Below, piece by piece: positions 43,500 through 53,636 of a DNA stretch of 64,000 nt. A program made the position numbers and the translations under genes. Source of the stretch: Euglena gracilis. Lineage: Eukaryota; Euglenida; Euglenophyceae; Euglenales. The notes under the pieces were generated by a model, which worked only from the letters and a program-made list of their open reading frames with translations, did no database searches and was not told where the DNA came from. Each line of letters begins with the position of its first letter. Position 1 is the stretch's first letter. The DNA lies in the NCBI GenBank assembly GCA_039621445.1, contig CP154956.1, positions 124,001 through 188,000 of the forward strand, read 5' to 3'.

Positions 43500-43880
43500 G
43501 GACAGGTTTTTCACCCAGCCCAGCGGTTTTCGGCTGGGTCATCTCTTTCAGCAATCATGGGGCCAGCCCAGATGACTTCACAGGTTTTTCAGCCAGCCCA
43601 GCAGTTTTCGGCTGGGTCATCTGTTTCAGCAATCATGGGGCCAGCCCAGATGACTTCACAGGTTTTTCAGCCAGCCCAGCAGTTTTCGGCTGGGTCATCT
43701 GTTTCAGCAATCATGGGGCCAGCCCAGATGACTTCACAGGTTTTTCAGCCAGCCCAGCAGTTTTCGGCTGGGTCATCTGTTCCAGCAATCATGGGGCCAG
43801 CCCAGATGGCTTCACAGGTTTTCCAGCCAGCCCAGCAGTTTTCGGCTGGGTATCTGTTTCAGCAATCATGGGACCAGCCC
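43500..43880 (+). repeat. 78 bp tandem coding repeats
   Basis: Four close copies (about 43558-43857) of a 78 bp unit encoding 26 residues, preceded by more diverged units. The last copy reads GGCTGGGTATCTG where the others read GGCTGGGTCATCTG: a single-base loss that shifts the frame. Confidence 0.9.
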
Positions 43881-45160
43881 AGATGCATGGGCAGGTTTTT
43901 CAGCCAACGTTAACAGTGTCTTCAAACACAGGCCCAGCCCAGATTGTCCAGCCAATTCAGCCAGATTTTCCACAGACCCAGCCACGGAATTTACAGCCAA
44001 ACACCAGTTTTTCTGCACAAACTGGGTCCGAAAACCCTGAAAATCAGCATGATGTGGAAATGGAATCGGGCCATGGCCAATCTGATGATGATTGGAACAA
44101 TTGGGGTGAAGAAATCAGTTGCAAAATTGAATGTTTACATGGCAGGCTTTTGGTGCAGGAAGGAAAACATCCTGAAAAAACGGCTGAAAATCTGGTGGGG
44201 GAGGCAGAAAACAGGCTAAATCGGGCATTGGCCATGTCACAGGGGCAGACATTGAATCTGGTCAATGAGGCACTGGGCATGCATGATCAGCGAATGGCTG
44301 ATCACATTGCCATGGTGAAACGTGAAATTAAGGCTGAACTGAGTGCAACCATAAACGACTTGCTTTTGCAGTTTCAGCAAAATGGTGAAATGGTGCAAAA
44401 TCTGGCCCAATGCCAAATGCATTTGTTGAGTGTGGAAATGGAACGGCAGTTTGCTCAAAAAGTGAAGAAAGTGGAGGATGGAGTAAACACGTTTTTTGAG
44501 GCCCAGGTTGAGGGGTTGAGAAAAAATGAGAGGGATTTTTCTCAGAAGCTGTCCAATTTGGAGAAATCTGTGGGGGAGATGCACGTGGTGGTGCAACAAG
44601 TGGGGGAGAAGGAAAAACAGCAGGAAATTGCTGTTAATCAGGTCAAATCTGCAGTCGGTGAGCTAAGCTCTGGTCTGGAGGGACGTTTCGGGATCATTTT
44701 TCAGCAATGTAAAAGTTTGGGGGAGACTGAGTGTGCCAAATTTCAGGCACAGGCTGAGAAATTGAAGGAATTTTCACAGTCCCTGGAGCGAGAGAGCAAA
44801 GCTCTGAATGACCGTTTGCGGAGGTTGGAGAATTTTCTGAGTCGGAAAGATTTTCCCATTGAGAAAGTCTGTGACCTGATTAACAAGAGTGAGGAAACTA
44901 TTCGGTTGGAGGTGCAAAGGGAGTTGGGGCTGCAAACGAGAAAGAATTTGGAGGTCATTATCAGTGAAATGTTGCAGGAAAGGTTGAGGCTGAAAGGGAG
45001 GGGCAGTTTGAGAAAGTTCGGGCCGAAATGGAAAACTCGATGAAACAACAGGTTGGAGTTTTACTGCAACAGCAGTGCGTTGAACTTCGAACAGAACAGC
45101 AGGAGCGGAAAAAATTGCAACAAAAGCTGGATTTTGTTTCAGGCTGAGTTTTTGGTGATG
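43868..45160 (+). pseudogene. Gag middle part, coiled-coil
   Basis: Continues the repeat region in a new frame. After about 80 residues rich in Gln and Pro it becomes a long charged helix with heptad spacing (about 44200-45150), including 'ALAMSQGQTLNLVNEALGM', 'AKLKEFSQ'-type helices and 'LRRLENFLSRKDFPIEKV'. Such a coiled coil would support multimerisation of a gag-like protein. Near 44995 the best reading changes frame ('GQFEKVRAEMENSMKQQ') and returns near 45145. The in-frame TGA at 45041-45043 therefore belongs to a pair of compensating shifts. Confidence 0.6.
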
Positions 45161-46843
45161 AAAAATCAGAAAGCTGAATGTGCCAAATCTGCGACAGTGG
45201 ATCTGACAAAGGAAACGAGAAAAAAATCAGCTGGAAACCCAGAAATCGAAGAGTTTGATCTTTTTGGTTACAACGATTTACCTGTGATCGAGAAAAATCC
45301 GGTTGAAATTGAAGGCTATGAATACGCTGAACCAGGGTCACATGCGACACATGTCAGGCAGGTTTGTGCACGACCTGTGGGGGCAGTGCCTGCAGGTGCA
45401 GGGCTGGTTTCATCAAATGCAGTGGCAACGCATCAATTGATGAAAAACCTGGTAGCTCCAAATTTTTCTGGACAGCCATAAGACTGGTCGTCCTTTGTGC
45501 GGGATTGGGATCAATTTTTCAGGACGGTGGTTATTTTGCAATATGGACATGTGTCTGATTCACTCAAGCTTCAGCTTTTTGCAATGACGCTGGACGACAC
45601 AAATCAAAAGGAATTGCAATTCCGAACGGAATTGAACGGAAAAACATCTTTCGAGGAGGAATTTGACAGGCTTGAAGGGAAATATGCTGGATCGCAGCAC
45701 ACCTGTGCCAGAAAAAAATGGTATGATGTGAACCTCGTGAACCAAGGGAAATTTACCGTACGGGAATGGCGAGACTTTGTCATAAATTTCAGAATAGCCT
45801 GGAGACAGGTGAAAGGCGCCACTGACGATGAGGCAGAAAGACTGGTCAAGGGGAAATTGACAAATTTCATTTTGCATTGGGTCGCCGATGAGGAGGAAAG
45901 AAAATCAACGTGTGGACCGAAAGTCAAAATGTACCCTGGAATGCCAGCAACTGAGGAAAACATTATTTGTGCCGTGGAACGTGTCACTGGGGAAAAGCCC
46001 TGCAAGGTTTCAAAAGTTTCACCGCTGGAGTTCGAAGTCTTTTTGCCCAATACTACGATTTGCGACAAACTGAAAGAGGTCAGTGGGAAACCAATCACAG
46101 GCACGGATAAACGGATCAAAATTGTGGAGGAACAGCCAAAAATGGGAGCTGAAGAAATTTTCCGTTTTGTTGAGCGAAAATTGTCTTCCAGGGATTCTCA
46201 AGACATGATACACAGTTCCAGGGAGCCAAATGTATTTGGAAACCGGAGGGCCAGGTCTGCTAAGGCAGATCGGGCCAAGGGGTCCAGGACACCCTCCCCA
46301 ACACGGTCAGCAAAGGGGGGCGAAACGGTGGCAAAACCGTCCGTTGGAAAATCAGATTCACAGGTGGCAGCTCCTGCGACCAATGCAAGCGTGAATCCCC
46401 CCGTGCAAAATCCAGTGCCAGTGGTTCGATCACAGTCATTACCACCCCCCCAGCGATCTCAATTTGGCAATGGGGGGGGATGGAGAAATGATCCTGGGTG
46501 GAATTCCAATGCCAATGCCAATTTTCAGGGAAATCAGTGGTGGCATTCAAATCAACAGAATTTTGACTCACAGTCTGGTGGAGGCAAAGGCAAAGGCAAA
46601 GGAAAGGGCAAAGGAAACAATTCCTGGGGAAAGGATACAATGGAAATGACTGGTCTAGGGGAAAGGGCCAGGATGGTGGAAAAGGCAAAGGAAAAGGAAG
46701 GGGGAAAGGAAACCGATGCTAGGACAGCCGGGGTGGACCGTTGGGGGCGGGAGCCGCCCCGGGCTCGCATACCCAGCCCCACACAAAGACATACGCAAAT
46801 CCCAGGTGGCATGAGAAATCTCGTGCGAGTGAAAATACGATGA
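45150..46843 (+). pseudogene. Gag capsid-like region with basic Gly/Lys tail
   Basis: Reads 'FLVMKNQKAECAKSATVDL', a linker, then an in-frame TAA at 45479-45481, then a helical capsid-like domain: 'DWSSFVRDWDQFFRTVVI', 'LQFRTELNGKTSFEEEFDRL', 'WRDFVINFRIAWRQVKG', 'LTNFILHWVADEE'. This helix-rich W-containing pattern upstream of a basic tail fits retrotransposon gag/capsid. The tail is rich in Ser, Pro and Arg, then carries a 'GGGKGKGKGKGKGNNSWG' nucleic-acid-binding run in place of a zinc knuckle. Exact limits of the capsid are unknown. Confidence 0.7.
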
Positions 46844-46984
46844 AAAATCTGCCATCCCAGGAGATCTCTGCACAAGGTGTGTCCAGTGTGTCGGGTGTGT
46901 GCGTGCGTGACGTGCAAATCTGTGATTCAGCCCAAATCTGTAAAAAACCAGACCTCATAAGAGGTCGTGCACAGCCTTCCGTAA

Positions 46985-47700
46985 AGAAAAGAGCTTTAGA
47001 CCTTTTTGCGGTAAAGGCTCGGTTGGGGATTGCCTGAGAGAGCAGGGGTTAAGGGTTGTGTCAGTGGACATAAACCCCAGATTTAACCCAACCCACTGTG
47101 CAAATATTTTGGAGTGGAGATATTGGAGGTACCCCCCCGGATATTTTCAGATCATCGCTGCGGGGGTGCCCTGTACAGAATATAGCTTGGCCAAAACATT
47201 GGGAGTCAGAAATTTGGAGGGGGCAGATCGGCTGGTCCAAAAAACGTTGGAGATTGTCGAATATTTCAAACCAAAGTTGTGGTGGATTGAAAATCCCCGT
47301 CATGGACTTTTGCGGAAAAGACCCTGTGTTCAAAATCTGACTTTTGTCGATGTTGACTATTGTCAGTTTTCAGATTGGGGATATCAAAAGCCCACCCGAA
47401 TCTGGGGGAGCGAAAATCTGAGCAAGCTACAAAACAAACTTTGTGATGGCCAGACCTGCCCGAATTTGATTCCTGGGGGGAGGAGTCACCGAGAAAAGTT
47501 GGGAGGATATGGAATGACATTTGGTACTCAGAAAAAATGGAGGATGCCCAAACAACTGGTGGAGTATTTGTTAACCGTGTTGGAACGAAAAAGCGGATAT
47601 CGTAGGGAGGATTATGCTGTTAGGAAAGTTTGTATGGAGGAAATAGAGAAGGAATTTCGGGTTAAGGCGGAACGGGATTGTTTTGCGCACCAGCCAAAAT
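46985..47700 (+). pseudogene. C5-cytosine methyltransferase-like domain of the plus Ty3/Gypsy-like element
   Basis: Predicted SAM-dependent DNA methyltransferase. Motif I is seen around 47000-47050 as 'RALDLFA', then in the next frame 'KGSVGDCLREQGLRVVSVD'; one base is missing at about 47012. Then come 'INPRFNPTHCANILEW', 'IIAAGVPCTEYSLAKTLG' (catalytic PC position), 'WWIENPRHGLLRKRP' (ENP for the usual ENV), 'FVDVDYCQFSDWGYQKPTRI' and 'KKWRMPKQLVEYLL'. The domain is about 230 residues, short for a C5-methyltransferase, with no clear target-recognition domain. The same domain is in the minus element at 34990-35650. Whether this branch methylates cytosine is inferred from motif order, not proven. 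Confidence 0.78.
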
Positions 47701-48144
47701 GCCAGGTGTGAAAAGTTTTACGGGGAGGATGATGATGCCATGAAAAAGGATTGGGGGGTGGAGGAAACGTTGTGGATGAACCCCCCCTGGACTTTGTGGC
47801 CTGAGGTGGCTGAAAAATTGCAAAATTCCAATTGTTGGGCGATTTGCATTTGCCCAGACTGGAATAGGAGGTGGGTGAAAAATCTGGTGGCTATGGCTGT
47901 CAAAAAGATTTATTTTCCCAAGGGGACAAAGTTGTTTGAGGCTGATGGGAGGATTTTTAGGGGTACCCGTTGGGGGGTGTGGGCCTTGTTGATCGACAGA
48001 AGGCAACCCTCTCAGGGGGGGGGCAGCCCCAGGGAAGAAAACATTGGTTCGGCTGAAAAAAAGAATGTTGAGGGGGACGAAAAGTCGTGGAGGAGCAAAG
48101 AAACTCGGGGAGGACAGACAAATGCTGTTAAAAACCCAGATTAG
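47660..48144 (+). pseudogene. N6-adenine methyltransferase-like (NPPW) domain of the plus Ty3/Gypsy-like element
   Basis: Begins in the tail of the preceding frame with 'ERDCFAHQP' (the D-x-FA motif). It then shifts frame at about 47695 and reads 'CEKFYGEDDDAMKKDWGVEE', 'TLWMNPPWTLWPEVAEKL' and 'WAICICPDWNRRWVKNL'. The NPPW box followed by a beta-strand and PDW matches the phage/DAM-like methyltransferase domain seen in the two DIRS-like elements here ('VYANPPWSIIPQWVQ' then 'PHWASTSWW'). I see no such domain in the minus Ty3 element, so its presence next to the C5-like domain is distinctive. Activity is not demonstrated. Confidence 0.7.
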
Positions 48145-48290
48145 GTTGGCAAATGGGGAGGAAAAAACGGCCATAATTTTGATTGACACGGGGGCTGAAG
48201 CAAACCTCATTCGACAAGGGTTGATAGGGGACCTATCTAGGGGATCTAATGTATCCTGCTAAGGACCCGTTAAGGTTTGAACTGCCAATG
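48044..48290 (+). pseudogene. Aspartic protease of the plus Ty3/Gypsy-like element
   Basis: 'AIILIDTGAEANLIRQGLIG' contains the DTGA active-site motif. The frame ends at 48262; the following 'PAKDPLRFELPMGK' is in another frame. Cleaves the polyprotein in active elements. Confidence 0.82.
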
Positions 48291-48298
48291 GGCAAACT

Positions 48299-50340
48299 TT
48301 GGCGGGGGGGGGGAGCAGATGTGCAAAGGTGAAAATAATCCTACAACAAAATTGGAATGAGGAAAGGGAAATTGAGAGGGTGGAATATGAGGTTGAATTT
48401 TATGAGGCAAACATCAAAGTTGATGCCATTCTTTCTTATCCATGGTTGGCGGAGGCAAAACTGGGAATTTTTCCACACCACAAGGAGTTGGTAAAAGACA
48501 GCCCCGACCTAATTTTTTTGCGGGGTGTTGAAAAACGGAGGGGTCCGCAAAAATTAAGTGATGACAAAACTTTTTCAGTGGACAATGTGACTGTGGCGGA
48601 CGGGTCTTCGTTTGGGTTGCAAAAACTTGGCCTTTGTTTGCCTTTGGAGGGGTTGGACCAGGAATTGCAATTTTTGAGCGATGAGGACCTGGGGGAGGTT
48701 GCCACAAATTTGGAGGGAAGTGACCCTCCGGTGCAAGTTATCAACCGAATGATAATTGCAAGGGAGGGGGAGGACAAAAAAGAGGAGGAACGGGTAGTCA
48801 AGTTGAGGGAACAAGTTTTGCAAGATTACAGGGGGACGGTATTTCGGTCATCGCCATTTCCGGACCCCCCCGAAAGAGGACAATATGGTTAGGCATACAT
48901 ACCGCTGAAGGAGGGGGCAAAACCAACCAGACAGAGACCTTTTTTCATGCACGGTGAGCGGGAAGAGGCACTTGAAAAAATCACCCAAGACTGGCTTGAC
49001 AAAAAATACATTGAGCCAGCCACAGCCAAAAATTCTGAATGGCTGTCCCAGACTTTTCCAGTTCCAAAAAAATCCAACGATTTTCCTTGGAGCGGGGTGG
49101 TGGACCTCAGGGGGCCAAACAGCCAAACAAGGAGATGCAACTACCCCCTACCCAAAATTGAAGACATTTTGGTCAAACATGGTGCAAACCAAATGTTTTC
49201 GATCATCGATTTGAAGCAAGCTTTTCACCAACAACCTTTACACCCAGAAAGTCGACCCATAACGTGTTGTTTCACCCCCAAGGGGATTTTTCAGTGGAGG
49301 GTGAACGTAATAAGTTTGACAAATGCCCCCCAGCAATTTCAGCAAATGATCGATGACCGTTTGACACCAGTAAGGGATATCGCCACAGGGTACATAGACG
49401 ACATACTGGTGGGGACAACGGTCGGGGAAGGGGAGGATCTAGTGGGGGCACATGAAAAAGATTTGAGGAGGGTGTTGGAAGTGCTCAAAACAGAACTTTT
49501 GGTGGCTGATGAATTCAAAGCCAAACTTTTTGTGGAGGAGGTTGAATTTTGTGGACAAATTTTAGGAAACGGGACTAGGAGGCCTGCACCGGGTAAGTTA
49601 CGAGCGATCGAAAAGTGGGAGGTTCCAAAAACAATTACGGCTTTGAGAGCCTTTTTGGGATTCACAAATTATTACAATGCATACATTCACATGTATGCGG
49701 AAGTAGCTGCCCGGTTGCAAGACAAATTGAAAGTCCCCAGGGAGGTGGGAAAGAAAGGAAGTCGAAAACCTGTGGAATTTGATGGGGAGGATTTAAAAGC
49801 TTTTGAGGAGCTGAAAAAAAGGTTGTGTTCGGGCCTAATGTTGCAACGGGTAGACCCAGATAAACCCTTTGTGCTAAGGGTTGATGCCAGTGGGTACGCC
49901 GTGGGGGCAACGTTAGAGCAAATGAAGGAGGGGGGAGGAAGACCCACAGCCCAGGATGTGATTGAGAAAAAAACTGTGCCAGTGGCTTTTATGTCTCGAA
50001 AATTGACCGAGGGGCAAAGAAAATGGACCCCCAGGGAGTTGGAGACGTACGCCATAATTTTGGCACTACAAAAATGGGAGAGTTGGATTGGATTGCAACC
50101 CGTTTTGGTTTTAACCGACCACCAAAGTTTGGAGTCTTGGACAAGGGAGGTCCTAGACACCCCCAGTGGTCCGGTTGGGAGGAGGGCGAGAATGGCATCA
50201 AATTTTCTCCAAGTATGATTTGACGGTGGGATATATCCCGGGTAAAGAAAATACCATAGCCGATATCCTTAGTCGGTGGGCATACCCAGCTTCACAGGCC
50301 CTAAGGGATATAAGTAAGCATGGGTCAGCCGAAGACAAGG
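48299..50340 (+). pseudogene. Reverse transcriptase and RNase H of the plus Ty3/Gypsy-like element
   Basis: Copies element RNA into cDNA and removes the RNA. The linker 48299-48892 ends in an in-frame TAG (48890-48892), after which the same frame continues to 50218. RT blocks: 'WSGVVDLRGPNSQTRRCNYP', 'FSIIDLKQAFHQQPLHPES', 'ATGYIDDILVGTTVGEG' (YIDD box), 'LRAFLGFTNYYNAYIHMY'. RNase H: 'PFVLRVDASGYAVGATLEQM', 'VPVAFMSRKLTEGQRKW', 'ELETYAIILALQKWESWIG', 'VLTDHQSLESW'. A shift near 50200 moves 'YIPGKENTIADILSRWAYP' to the next frame. Confidence 0.9.
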
Positions 50341-52085
50341 ATGAAATGGAAAATTTTATCCGGGAGGAAAAAGAAGAGGAAAAACAGTGTTTGGAGATAA
50401 GAATCAAAAACCAGCCCAATTTACGTAATGCCTGGATACGGGGGGTGACAACCCGTAGTGGCAAAAACGTAACACCTGAGGAGGAAAAAGGAGAGTGCAC
50501 AAGGAGGGGAACCGAGGGTGGGGTAGACCCAGGAGGAAAAGACACCCCTGTGGACACCCACTCACAAGGGCCCAGGAAAGAAACAAAACGAGTTCATTTT
50601 TGGGATGAGAAAGTTGGGGGGGGGGAAAAAACAAAAAGGGGGGGGGGTTTGTGGGGGGGGTTTTTTTTCTTTTTTTTCTCCTCTTTTGGGGGTCTTTTTT
50701 TCGGGGGGGGAGGACGACCCCGTTGTGTCCCGGAGACGGCTGAAAGTTCGAGGGGGGACACTCGTATGGAAGTGGGGGACGCCCTGCCAAGTACGACCCC
50801 TAAGGATATTAAGCCCGTATGGGAGCGTGATTGGGGGGAAGCATATTCCCGATGCCCCACATGGAAAGAAAAATGGGAGGCTACCAAAGGTGGTTCAGTT
50901 TGGCCCAAAAGCTATAAAGTCTTGAACGGTCAACTTTTTTTCGAGGAAAAGTTGTGTGTGCCTGAAAGTTTTCAACACTTGGTGATTCAAGAAAATCACG
51001 AGTTTTTGGGGCACGTTGGCCCTGAAAAAGTTTGGAAACACATGACAATCCGTTTTGTTTGGGCTGATGAAAAGGCTGCAAAGCAACTCAACCAAAATTG
51101 CAGCAAAAATTGTTCCACATGCCAAGCGAGTGTGAGGGGGGAGAGTTTGAAAGGACCGATCGAGTCCACACCCATACCCCCTGCACTAATGACAAGTGTT
51201 GCCATCGATTTGTTTCGAATGCCAAGGGTTTTACACGACGGGGGGGAGTACGACACCCTAGCCCTTTGTGTGGATAGGGATTCGGGTTGGATTGTGGGGG
51301 TTGATGCAAGGACAAGGGATTAACCGGTGCCAAGTTGGCTAAGGAAATGGTGAAAAATCAGTGGAGGCCTTTTGGGGTTCCCTCGGTCATCTCAAGTGAC
51401 CAAGGGAGCCATTTCACAAGCACTTGGTGGAAAAACATGTGTGCACTTTTGGGGATTAGGCAAGCGTATTCCCAAGCATACCACCACCAAGCAAACGGGA
51501 GGGTTGAGAGAGCCGGACAACAGGTAATGGAGGTGTTGAGAAAATTGTACGTGGAGGAAAAAATTAATTGGGTTGAAGCTTTACCCCAAGTTTTGGACCG
51601 AATTCATGACGTAAAGGGGGAAAGCGGATTGAGCCCATTTGAAATTGTGACATGGAAGGCAAAGACCATTGGCAGGGGTACCCTACCAACCACCCAAAGA
51701 ATGTGAGGATTCGGTGGAATTTTTCAGAAGGATGCAAGACATTGATGGGAGGGTGGCTAGGATACTCAACAAAAAGCATGAGGAGGAGGTGGCAAGGATA
51801 AATAAGGGGAGGAAAGAAATGGAACCTCTAAAGGTGGGGACGACGGTTTGGTATAGGAGACCCGAAGGGACGGGTGAGAAGCTTGACCCTAGGTGGGTAG
51901 GACCTGGGGTCGTGAAGGGTAGAGAGGGGGAACGAAGTTATATAATCGAAATGAAACCTGGGGTGGAGACAAAAGCTCATAGGAGTGTTTTGAAGGAGTA
52001 TCGGGAACCCCAAGTGGAAGGTGGTAATGGGGGTGCCTCTTTTTACTGTAAACGCACCGAAAAAAGAAGAAGAGGCATAACCTGA
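50340..52085 (+). pseudogene. Integrase of the plus Ty3/Gypsy-like element
   Basis: After a low-complexity linker (50600-50720, G and T runs) come the zinc-binding region 'HEFLGHVGPEKVWKHM' with 'CSKNCSTCQAS', the core 'VAIDLFRMPRVLHDGGEYD', 'LCVDRDSGWIVGVDA', 'VPSVISSDQGSHFTSTWW' (second catalytic D) and 'AYHHQANGRVERAGQQVM' (catalytic E). The C-terminal module is 'VWYRRPEGTGEKLDPRWVGP'. Shifts at about 51320 and 51670 split the frame into three (50166-51323, 51335-51706, 51669-52085). Confidence 0.9.
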
Positions 52086-52730
52086 TGAGTGGGAGGTGTA
52101 AAAAATTCTAAGGCACCGACAAGGAAAAGATGGAAGGTGGGAATTTTTAACAAAGTGGGTCGGATATGATGACGGGGAGGAGACCGGGGAACCGGCTGAG
52201 AATTTTATTCACAGGTTTAGTGGGTAGTTTGTGATGTATTGCCGTGAAAAAAAGTGAAAATGGACATAATGTCCGAACTTAAAATTGACGGTGGGCCGTA
52301 GGCTCTTGAGTGAGCTAGGAGGCCTTGACTCAAGATTGTGGGAAGGCAAAGTGCTGTTTTTAACCCAACACCAAAATTCAAAAACCCGATTTGCACGACC
52401 GTGTGGGTGTGAGTGCACGTACACACGCATGAGCGTGTAAATGAGAGAATGTACAAATGCAAGAATTGGCAAGGAGAATGGAAATTGGAGAAAAAGGCCC
52501 CGCAAGGGGGCCGGGGCACCTCAGTATATTCGCCGCCGCATTGCTGTTGAACTCGCCCCACTGCGCTTATATTTGCCCCACCGCACTTTTATTTGTACTT
52601 GTACTCGCCTATATTTGCCGTCCTCTCCTCTTCTCTCCCGGTGTTGTAGGTTCGGAGATTGATTCTTTGAGATGATGGGTTACATTGTGTTTGGGTGTCC
52701 TTGGTCACATAATGAGCCCTTCGGTTTGAC
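52086..52730. other. Post-integrase region of the plus Ty3/Gypsy-like element
   Basis: No supported coding sequence beyond a short charged stretch just after the integrase stop ('LTKWVGYDDGEETGEPAEN' can be read near 52138-52205, resembling the start of a chromodomain-like or tail segment). The rest is unassigned 3' untranslated sequence. Confidence 0.4.
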
Positions 52731-52732
52731 AA

Positions 52733-53420
52733 AAATCCCCCCGGCCGAGGAGGGGGGGGGCGCTTGATTTTTAAAAATCCCCCGGCCCGAGGAGGGGGGG
52801 GGGGGCGAGTCGAGGGGGGGGGGGGCGCGCGATTTTTTGACAAAAATCCCCCCGGCCCGAGGAGGGGGGGGGGGGGGGGCGCTCTATTTTTTTTCCCCCG
52901 GCCCGTTGGAGGGGGTGGGGGTCGGGCCGGGGGGGGGGGGGGGGGGGGGGCGATTTTGACAAAAATCCCCCCGGCCCGAGGATTTTCGTCTTTTTGTTTG
53001 AAGGGGGGGGGGGGGGGGCAGTGTGCTGCGGGTGTCGTCGGGGGGGGGGGGGCATTGGGTTGGTTGATGTATCCCCCGGCCAGGGGAGGAGGGGGGGGGT
53101 GGGAGGGGGAGGGGGGTTTTGGGTCCGGGGGATCAGCCCCGGGGATGACCCCAAGTTGCCACCGTACAGATTCAAAAACCGTTTGCAAAAAAACCCCGGC
53201 CCCGAAGGAGGGGGGGGGGGGGGCGCTGAACAACCCCGGCAGGCATGAGGGGGAGGGGGGGGGGGCGCATTTTACAAAAATCCCCTGCCCCGAGGGGGGG
53301 AGGGGGGAGACCAGGGGCCCGGGAACAACGGAGGGGGGGGGGGCGGCAGATTTGGTGGCTCCCCCGGCAAGCGGGGGGGGGGGGCAGAACCAGCCTGAGA
53401 GGGGGGGGGGGAAGGGGGAG
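52733..53420. repeat. G-run tandem repeats near the 3' end of the Ty3/Gypsy-like element
   Basis: Irregular units of the form AAAATCCCCCCGGCCCGAGG followed by a G run of 8-20 and 'gcgc', at least eight copies. The minus strand is open over much of it, giving proline-rich shadow ORFs. It lies between the integrase and the polypurine tract, so it may be an expansion within the element or a later insertion. Confidence 0.85.
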
Positions 53421-53625
53421 GGGCGGGGCAGCCAAAACATTGGTTGGTTACCGAGTCTTTCCCAGGGTTTGAAGGCACGAAAGCCATAGTCCCTGAATTT
53501 GTCCCGTTTGGTTGGTTCAAGGGACATGTGTGGGACATAGGCTTTGGGTGAAGAGTGCCGATGGAGGAGTTCCCTCTTTGTTGAGGAGGGGGGGGGGCGC
53601 GTTATTGTTTTTCGACTAAGGTCGC

Positions 53626-53636
53626 AAGGGAGGAGG
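53626..53636 (+). promoter_or_regulatory. Polypurine tract
   Basis: AAGGGAGGAGG directly precedes the 3' LTR (TGTCGGCC...). It would prime plus-strand DNA synthesis in an active element. Confidence 0.75.

Larger units (their letters stand above)
42414..43913 (+). pseudogene. Gag N-terminal ORF with tandem 26-residue repeats
   Basis: A 499-codon frame that begins inside the 5' LTR ('MADFSVFTKFSE', start ATG 42414 or 42420) and runs through the primer site into the body. The first 90 residues are LTR-encoded and are also found, disrupted, in the 3' LTR at 54823. The middle is acidic, and residues about 380-480 are repeats of 'GPAQMTSQVFQPAQQFSAG' plus 'SSVSAIM'. The last repeat has lost one base near 43851, so the frame ends in an aberrant tail at 43913 while the original reading continues in the frame of 43868-45043. 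No recognised domain; structural role inferred from position. Confidence 0.65.
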
